In this document: piece after piece, positions 1-5,055 of the stretch
Numbering within the stretch: the first letter of the stretch is position 1
Layout of the letters: every line of letters begins with the position of its first letter
From: Oscillospiraceae bacterium
GTDB lineage: Bacteria; Bacillota; Clostridia; Oscillospirales; Acutalibacteraceae
Assembly (NCBI GenBank): GCA_003520555.1
Contig: DOUO01000181.1
Coordinates: forward strand, 1-5,055
Direction of reading: 5' to 3'
DNA: 5,055 nucleotides
Notes under the pieces: generated by a model
Told to the model about the DNA's origin: nothing
The model's input: only the letters and a program-made list of their open reading frames with translations
The model's database searches: none
Program-made: the position numbers and the translations under genes

Positions 1-3000
1 AGGGCGTGTTCGCGCCGCTGTGCGCGCGGATTACCGCGTTTCTTATGCCCTTTGAAGCAATGCGCGACCCGGTTCTGCTGGCGGATTACGTTGAGGAGCA
101 TCAAATCACCCGCACCTTCATAAGCCCTAAAATGCTCAAGGTGTTTAAGCAAAAGGGCAACTGCCTTCGCACCGTATTTACGGGAAGCGAACGGGTTTCA
201 AACACTTACAGCGATGATTTTGAAATTTATGTTATGTACGGTCAGACCGAGTCCGCTTCAGCGGCGCTCGCGTTTAAAATCGACAAGCCCTACGAAAACA
301 CGCCAATCGGCAAGCCTATAGGTAATATCCGTACTTATATTCTTGATGAAAACGGAAACGAAACCGACGAAGGCGAGCTCTGCCTTGCCGGTGTTTTTGC
401 CGACGGCTATGTAGGCTTGCCCGAACAAACCGCAAAAACCTTTGTTGACAATCCCTTTGCCGCCGAGGACGGCTTTGCAAAGCTGCTTAAAACAGGCGAC
501 ATTGTAAAAAAGGGCGAGGACGGAAATATAATATACCTTAACCGCAAGGACTGGATGGTAAAAATTAACGGTCAGCGTGTTGAACCCGGCGAAATTGAAG
601 CCATCATAAAGCAGACCGAAGGAATTCACGACGCGGCTCTTAAGGATTTTAAAAACCAGTACGGTCAGGTTTACCTTGTTGCTTACTATGTTGAAAGCAT
701 GCCCGTTGAGCCTGAAGATATAAAGGAAGCAATTTCGCAAAAACTTCCGCCGTATATGATACCGGCTTTCTTTGTAAAGCTTGATAAGCTGCCTGTTAAT
801 CAAAACGGCAAGCTTGACAGAAACGCGCTTACGGCGCCCGAAGCGGGCGACTTTAAAAATGATTATATCGCCCCCGAAACCGATATGCAAAAATCGCTGT
901 GCTCCGCGTTTGAGGAAATACTGGGCATTGAAAATGTGGGCGTAGACGATGATTTCTTCGCGCTCGGCGGCGACTCAATCAAGTGCGCTATGGTTTCGGA
1001 AAAATGCGGCGTATACAAAATCACCACCGCCGATATCTTTGCCGGCAAAACTCCGCGCATGATTGAGCGCAGGCTCATTCAAAAGGCAGGCAAAAAGGAG
1101 CGCGTTAAAAAGGACAAAAAGGTCAGGGTTTATCCGCTTACTCCGTCCGAACGCGGAATGTATTTAGAGCAAAAGCTTAATGAAAACTCAACGGTTTACA
1201 ACCTTAACATTGCCGCGATTATCAAGGGTTCTGACATGGAATCAATAAAGAAATCGCTTAACGCCGTGTTTGGGGCGCATGAGGCGTTTACCTCTTATTA
1301 CGGTGAGGAAAACGGACTTCCCGTGCGCATTTTGTCGGACAAGCTGCCCGAAATTGTTGAAAAAACCGCTTCCTCGCGCGACGAGGTAATTTCCGTAATT
1401 GACAATTACGCCGAACCGTTTAATCTTAACACCGCAATTCCCGTGCGTCCGGTACTGTACGCGGTTGACGACGGCAGCGTGATTTTGCACATGGCCATTC
1501 ATCATATTGCCTTTGACGGCGGCTCTGCCAAAACCTTTGTTCAGGAGCTTATTGACGGCTTGAACGGCAAAGAGGTCACAGCTTCCGAAATTGACCTTTC
1601 GGATTTGTACGACGACAGCTTAAACGAAAAATACGAAAGCGGCATGGCGTTTTACCGCGAGCTGTTTGCGGACGGCGTGCCCGTGAACGAAATGCCCGTA
1701 AAGGGCAAACGTCCGAAGGTTCATCCGCTTTCCGACAGAGAAATAACCTTTGATTATAACAACGAAAGCCTGAAAGCCATTGACAAAACCGCGCGCAAAT
1801 TCAGCGTGACGGAGTTTGAACTTATCTTCTCCGCGGTTTCAATGGTGCTCGGCAAATACACAGCCTCCGAGGACGTTGTACTGGGTATTCCCACAAACAT
1901 GCGTCCTGCCGAGGCAGACGGCGTTATCGGAATGTTCGTAAACACCGCGCCCGTGCGCGTTAAACCTCAGCGCGATTCTTCGCTCAGCGAATATCTCCAA
2001 AACGTAAGCACAGCGGTTCGCAACGCCACCTACGGCGCGTATCTGCCGTTTGAGGATGTTGTGGGCGAATTTGTAAAGCAGCGCGACGAAAGCCGTAACC
2101 CGATATTTGACGTCAGCGTAAACTTTATGTGGAATCCTCCCGCGTATGACAAGGACGGTCTTAGCGTTGAGCTTTATTCGCCCCTGCAAAAAATGAGCCG
2201 TGACATCGGCATTGTAATCCGCAAGGGCGCAAAGGGACTTCACTTCATGGTGCAGTATTCTTCGCAACTGTTTGAGGATTCCGTAATTGAGAATTTTATC
2301 GGTCAGTTAAAATACACCCTGCAATTGCTCGGAACCGGCGCGAAAACCGTCCGTGAAGCTCTTGTTTTACCCGAAGAACAGAAAAAGGTGCTTGACGGCT
2401 TCAAGACCGAAGCGACAGCCGAGCTCGGTGAAACTCTGCTTCACAAGCTGTTTGAACGCAGCGCGGCGGAAAACGCCGACAAAACCGCTCTTATCGCCAA
2501 GGACGCAACGCTTACTTATCGCGAACTAAATGAAAAAGCAAATATCGCGGCTAATAATTTAATTGACAGGGGAATAAAAACAGGCGACAGCGTAGCCTTG
2601 CTGCTGCCCAGAGAAAGCTGTTTCTTTGCGTGTATGTTCGGCGTCAACAAGGCAGGCGCGGCGTTTATTCCCTGCGATCCGCAATATCCCGCCGACAGAA
2701 TCAACCACATTATCGAGGACTCGGAAGCCTCGTTCATTATCACAACCAAGGACAAGCTTTCGGATTATCCCGGGGACAAGGCGATTGACGTAACCGAAAT
2801 CCTTGCGGGAGAAAACACCCAAAATCCGGATGTTGTAATGAGTGACCGCGACCTCAGCTACATGATTTATACCTCGGGCTCAACAGGCAAGCCGAAGGGC
2901 GTTATGCTTCGCCACAGGGGTATTTGCAACTATCTCATGCCTCACCCGGCAAATTCACACATATATTTCCTTAAAAATAACGTAAATACATATCTTTCCG

Positions 3001-5055
3001 TCACAACGGTATCGTTTGACATGTCCTTTAAGGAGCACACAGCCGCCTTCTGCAACGGCAAAACCCTGGTGTTTGCCGCCGAGGATGAAATGAACGACCC
3101 GCGCGCGCTTGCGGAGCTGATGGAAAAATACGGCGTGGACTGCATAAACGCCACACCCTCGCGCTTACAGCAGTACATGGATTATGAACCGTTTAAAAAC
3201 GCGCTTGCAAAATGCAGGCTTGTTATGTCGGGCGGCGAAGGTTATCCCATTGCCCTCCGAGACGCAATTAAGCTCTGCTCATCCGATATTAAAATTGTTA
3301 ACACCTACGGTCCCACGGAAATTACCGTATCCTGCAACGCGGCTGATTTGACCGACGCGGATTACGTAACCGTCGGCAGACCGCTTCTTAACTATCACGA
3401 AATTATTGTTGATAAATACGGCGACCCTTCGCCCTACGGCGTTATCGGCGAATTGTACATCGGCGGCACAGGCGTTGCCAAGGGCTACAAAAACCTGCCC
3501 GAAAAAACCGCCGCGGCGTTTGTTGAGTATGACAACTCGCGCATGTACCGTTCGGGCGACTACGCGAAATGGGACAAAAACGGCAACGTTCACATTTTGG
3601 GACGTCTGGATAACCAGGTTAAATTAAGAGGTCTGCGCATTGAGCTCGGTGAAATTGAAGGCTTAATTGCCGCTCAGCCGCACATCAAGAAGGTTGCGGT
3701 AATTATCCGCAAGCTCAACGGTCAGGACAACCTCTGCGCTTACTTTACCGCCGACGCCGAAATTGACATTGACGTTCTGCGCGGCGAGCTTAAAAAGCAC
3801 CTTACCCATTACATGGTACCAACGGCTTATCTGCAGCTCAATGAAATGCCTATGACCGCCAACGGCAAAACGGACGTCAAGCTTTTGCCCGACCCGGTTC
3901 CCGTAAGTCTGGGCGAATTTGCGGCTCCCGCGAACGCCACCGAGGAATTCTTCTGCGAATCCTTTAAAAAGGCTCTTAAGCTTGACCGCGTCGGCGCTAC
4001 CGACGACTTCTTTGAGATAGGCGGAACCTCGCTTGTTGTTACCTCCGTAGTGCTTGACGCTTCCGAAAACGGTTTTGAAATAACCTACGGCGACGTTTTC
4101 AAATACACCACTCCGCGCGCGCTTGCCGAGTTGTTCAAGGACGGCGAGGTAAACGACACCAATAAGCTTTTTGATTTTGACGATTACGACTACGGAAAAA
4201 TCAACGCGCTTCTTTCCGAAAACACCGTTGAAGCGTTTAAGTCCGAACCGTTGCGTGACCTCGGCAATATCATGATTACCGGCGCGACCGGTTACATGGG
4301 CGCTCACCTGCTTGCGCAGTTCCTCACGCGTGAAAGCGGCAAGGCTTACTGTATGATACGCAAGGGCAAATTCGATACCGCGCTCGAACGCCTTGAAAAC
4401 ATTATGTTCTACTACTTCGGTTCTGATTTGGAGCAGGAGTTCAAAGACCGCGTCGAGGTGCTCAACGGCGACGTTACCGACTACAAATACTTTGAGCAGT
4501 TTGAGGAACTCGGCATTGACACCGTGTTCAACTGCGCGGCTAACGTCAAGCATTTCTCAAACGGTACCGACATTGAGGACATCAACGTCGGCGGCGCGGT
4601 AAACTGCATTAAGCTGTGTGAAAAAACCGGAGCAAGACTGATTCATTTCTCAACCGTTTCGGTTTCCGGCACAACTGACGACATCACAAAGCTCGGCCGC
4701 AGAGAGCTTGACGAGCAGTCTCTCTACTTCGGTCAGACGCTTGACAATAAATACACCTCGTCAAAGCTCATGGGCGAGCGCAAGGTTTTGGAAGCCGCCG
4801 CGGAGGGCTTGGACGCAAAGGTTATCCGTGTAGGCACGCTTGCCGCGCGTGAATCCGACGGCGAATTCCAAATCAACTTCCTTACCAACAACTTCATGGG
4901 CAGACTCCGCAGCTACAGTTTGCTGGGTTGTTTCCCGTACGCGATGATTGAAAATCAGGTTTGCATGGGTCCGATTGACCGTTCCTGCGAAGCGTTTTTG
5001 AAGCTTGCGAAAACTCCAAAGGCATGCTGCGTATTCAACGCGGTTAACAACCACA
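1..5055 (+). CDS. Non-ribosomal peptide synthetase with terminal reductase (A-PCP-C-A-PCP-R), partial at both ends
   Basis: This is a large cytosolic multidomain enzyme read from base 3; residue n is the codon starting at base 3n. The frame is open for 1,684 residues with no stop. Domains in order are: A1 C-terminal part (1-285), PCP1 (287-360), C (374-795), A2 (812-1298), PCP2 (1305-1379) and R (1422-1684, cut by the window end). It should activate two carboxylic acid or amino acid monomers, join them by one peptide bond and release the product reductively as an aldehyde. The layout matches AusA of S. aureus and gut clostridial pyrazinone/dipeptide-aldehyde synthetases. No epimerase, methyltransferase or thioesterase is seen. 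The A1 N-terminus (roughly 230 residues), any upstream loading or C domain, and about 100 residues of R are missing. The substrates cannot be named. No gene symbol is given because no characterised orthologue is recognised. The NRPS assignment is certain; the exact product is inference. Confidence 0.97.
3..857 (+). other. Adenylation domain A1, C-terminal portion (module 1)
   Basis: This is the end of an ANL-superfamily adenylation domain that makes an acyl-AMP and passes it to PCP1. Aligned by eye with GrsA-PheA, the window opens about one residue after pocket position 239, so cores A1-A4 are upstream. Visible cores are A5 Y79-G-Q-T-E83 (usual YGPTE), A6 G124-E-L-C-L-A-G130, A7 K163-T-G-D166, A8 N180 to E199 with hinge D183, A9 L248-P-P-Y-M-I-P254, and A10 N268-G-K-L-D-R273 with catalytic lysine K270. 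Readable pocket positions are F39 (278), F59 (299), G61 (301), M78 (322), S86 (330), A87 (331) and K270 (517). A8 is atypical: NRKDWMVKINGQRVEPGEIE in place of GRxDxQVKxRGxRIELGEIE. The domain looks catalytically competent, but an amino acid substrate cannot be told from another carboxylic acid without the missing half. Confidence 0.93.
861..1082 (+). other. Peptidyl carrier protein PCP1 (thiolation domain)
   Basis: This is a carrier domain of about 74 residues (287-360) that holds the first activated unit as a thioester on a phosphopantetheine arm. The attachment motif is DDFFALGGDSIKC, with the modified serine at S325 (codon 975-977). It follows A1 directly through a short linker after the NGKLDR core, and the usual helical segment before the motif (residues 293-308) is present. 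The GGDS form is the common one for carriers that precede a condensation domain. A phosphopantetheinyl transferase encoded elsewhere must activate it. No epimerisation domain follows, so the first residue is not expected to be inverted here. Confidence 0.96.
1083..1121 (+). other. Lysine-rich linker between PCP1 and the C domain
   Basis: Residues 361-373 join PCP1 to the condensation domain. Eight of the 13 are Lys or Arg (K361, K364, K365, R367, K369, K370, K372, K373), against two acidic residues. The DNA is correspondingly A-rich but stays in frame, and strong homology continues on both sides, so this is not a frameshift. Linkers here are usually flexible and poorly conserved; the concentrated positive charge is the notable feature. 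No function is claimed. Confidence 0.8.
1122..2387 (+). other. Condensation domain (probably LCL type)
   Basis: This domain (residues 374-795) forms the peptide bond between the unit on PCP1 and the amino acid on PCP2. Core C1 is at L379-T-P-S-E-R-G-M386. The catalytic C3 motif HHxxxDG is intact as H500-H-I-A-F-D-G506, with H501 the expected catalytic histidine. Core C5 is I642-G-M-F-V-N-T648, C6 covers Y680-L-P-F-E684 and C7 is R694-D-E-S-R-N-P700. C2 is degenerate: A425-H-E-A-F-T430 where RHExLRT is usual, so both arginines are replaced. C4 (YxDYAxWQ) is not clearly recognisable. With no epimerase upstream, an LCL domain condensing two L configured units is the simplest reading. A cyclisation domain is excluded because those carry DxxxxD in place of HHxxxDG. 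Its length of about 420 residues is normal. Confidence 0.95.
2436..3896 (+). other. Adenylation domain A2 (module 2), complete
   Basis: This is a full-length A domain (residues 812-1298) that activates the second amino acid with ATP and loads it on PCP2. Cores are A1 L837-T-Y-R-E-L842, A2 K883-A-G-A-A-F-I-P890, the A3 phosphate loop Y956-T-S-G-S-T-G-K-P-K-G966, A4 S1004-F-D-M-S-F-K-E1011, A5 N1100-T-Y-G-P-T-E1106, A6 G1149-E-L-Y-I-G-G1155, A7 Y1182-R-S-G-D1186, A8 G1200-R-L-D-N-Q-V-K-L-R-G to E1219 with hinge D1203, A9 (H-Y-M-V-P) and A10 N1287-G-K-T-D1291 with catalytic K1289. By alignment with GrsA-PheA the pocket is D1006, M1007, K1010, N1049, M1075, G1077, T1101, V1109, S1110, K1289, that is DMKNMGTVSK. 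D1006 is the residue that normally binds the substrate alpha-amine, so an alpha-amino acid is expected. The code matches none I can name with confidence. A10 ends in Val where Arg is usual. Confidence 0.97.
3915..4139 (+). other. Peptidyl carrier protein PCP2
   Basis: This second carrier domain (residues 1305-1379) holds the amino acid from A2, accepts the first unit through the C domain and then presents the dipeptidyl thioester to the reductase. The motif is DDFFEIGGTSLVV, with the phosphopantetheine serine at S1343 (codon 4029-4031). The residue before the serine is Thr, where PCP1 has Asp (GGDS). That contrast fits a carrier talking to a release domain in place of a downstream C domain, though GGTS is not diagnostic. 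The helices on both sides of the motif are complete. Confidence 0.95.
4140..4262 (+). other. Acidic/aromatic PCP2-R linker
   Basis: Residues 1380-1420 connect PCP2 with the reductase core. A dense acidic and aromatic patch (L1389-F-D-F-D-D-Y-D-Y-G1398) is followed by a predicted helix (KINALLSENTVEAF). From memory, a similar D-Y-D-Y/F patch with an ALL-x-x-N-T helix precedes the reductase in many clostridial NRPSs, so it is probably a family-specific docking or lid element. That comparison was not checked by alignment. Confidence 0.6.
4263..5055 (+). other. Terminal thioester reductase domain (R), N-terminal part
   Basis: This NAD(P)H-dependent release domain belongs to the extended short-chain dehydrogenase type found in Lys2, AusA and carboxylic acid reductases. 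It reduces the PCP2-bound thioester to an aldehyde, or in some enzymes on to an alcohol. The nucleotide-binding motif is T1426-G-A-T-G-Y-M-G1433 (GxxGxxG). R1453 follows the second strand and may contact the NADPH 2'-phosphate. The conserved N1510-C-A-A-N-V-K-H1517 segment is present. The catalytic triad is complete: T1551 in H-F-S-T-V-S-V, and Y1584 and K1588 in Y-T-S-S-K. A later conserved block, G-C-F-P-Y near bases 4926-4940 followed by M-G-P-I-D, marks the start of the substrate-binding part. The window ends at residue 1684, with roughly 100 residues still to come by comparison with family length. No thioesterase is seen. Confidence 0.95.

Noticed and set aside
863..1078. Antisense frames out of codon register with the NRPS (also 1754-1945, 2516-2755 and 2942-3178).
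   Set aside because: All are short, carry no recognisable motif and overlap the NRPS coding frame completely.
861..1121. Possible epimerisation domain between PCP1 and C.
   Set aside because: Only 13 residues separate the two domains; an epimerase needs about 400.
1083..1121. A-rich runs as a possible programmed frameshift or frameshift mutation.
   Set aside because: NRPS homology continues in the same frame on both sides, and no alternative frame holds conserved sequence.
3406..3627. Second + strand open frame, and another at 4393-4602.
   Set aside because: Both are out of frame with the NRPS inside its A2 and R domains and translate to Thr/Ser-rich sequence without motifs; they are shadows.
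4140..4262. Split point giving a separate downstream reductase gene.
   Set aside because: There is no stop codon, no ribosome binding site and no intergenic gap; the frame runs straight from PCP2 into R.
3663..4553. Long antisense open frame (296 codons) opposite A2, PCP2 and R, and similar antisense frames at 258-890, 1839-2267, 3279-3593 and 4761-5054.
   Set aside because: They lie in exact codon register with the NRPS frame, so an antisense stop needs a sense TTA, CTA or TCA codon, which this gene uses sparingly. They have no recognisable domain and sit over conserved catalytic motifs.
3..5054. Carboxylic acid reductase or Lys2-type (A-PCP-R) enzyme.
   Set aside because: The A2-PCP2-R part alone would fit, but a second A-PCP pair and a condensation domain with intact HHxxxDG precede it in the same frame.
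1..5055. CRISPR arrays, tRNA or rRNA genes, insertion sequences, riboswitches, terminators.
   Set aside because: None was seen by eye; the full length is occupied by one coding frame with conserved protein domains.

Overview
The window is a single stretch of coding DNA. Reading from base 3 on the + strand, one frame stays open for 1,684 codons without a stop, and recognisable non-ribosomal peptide synthetase (NRPS) domains run along all of it. Both ends of the gene lie outside the window, so no start codon, ribosome binding site, promoter, terminator or neighbouring gene can be seen. There is no intergenic DNA to describe.

The domain order is [A1, C-terminal part] - PCP1 - C - A2 - PCP2 - R [N-terminal part]. 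Two adenylation (A) domains each load a carrier protein (PCP), the condensation (C) domain joins the two units, and a terminal NAD(P)H-dependent thioester reductase (R) is positioned to release the product. The inferred product is a dipeptidyl (or acyl-aminoacyl) aldehyde. If the first unit carries a free amine, such aldehydes can cyclise to dihydropyrazinones and oxidise to pyrazinones, as known for the Staphylococcus aureus AusA enzyme (A-PCP-C-A-PCP-R) and for NRPSs of human-gut Clostridia. All catalytic motifs visible in PCP1, C, A2, PCP2 and the R fragment are intact, so this looks like a working gene.

The organism is most likely an anaerobic Firmicute of the class Clostridia, probably gut-associated. 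The reasons are base composition near 50% GC by eye, and a family resemblance (from memory) of A2, the acidic PCP2-R linker and the R domain to uncharacterised gut clostridial NRPSs. No marker gene in the window fixes the taxonomy.

The points most worth a second look are the unusual A2 binding pocket (D-M-K-N-M-G-T-V-S-K by hand alignment), the divergent A1 domain (YGQTE, altered A8 motif), the loss of both arginines from the C-domain C2 motif, and a strongly basic PCP1-C linker.
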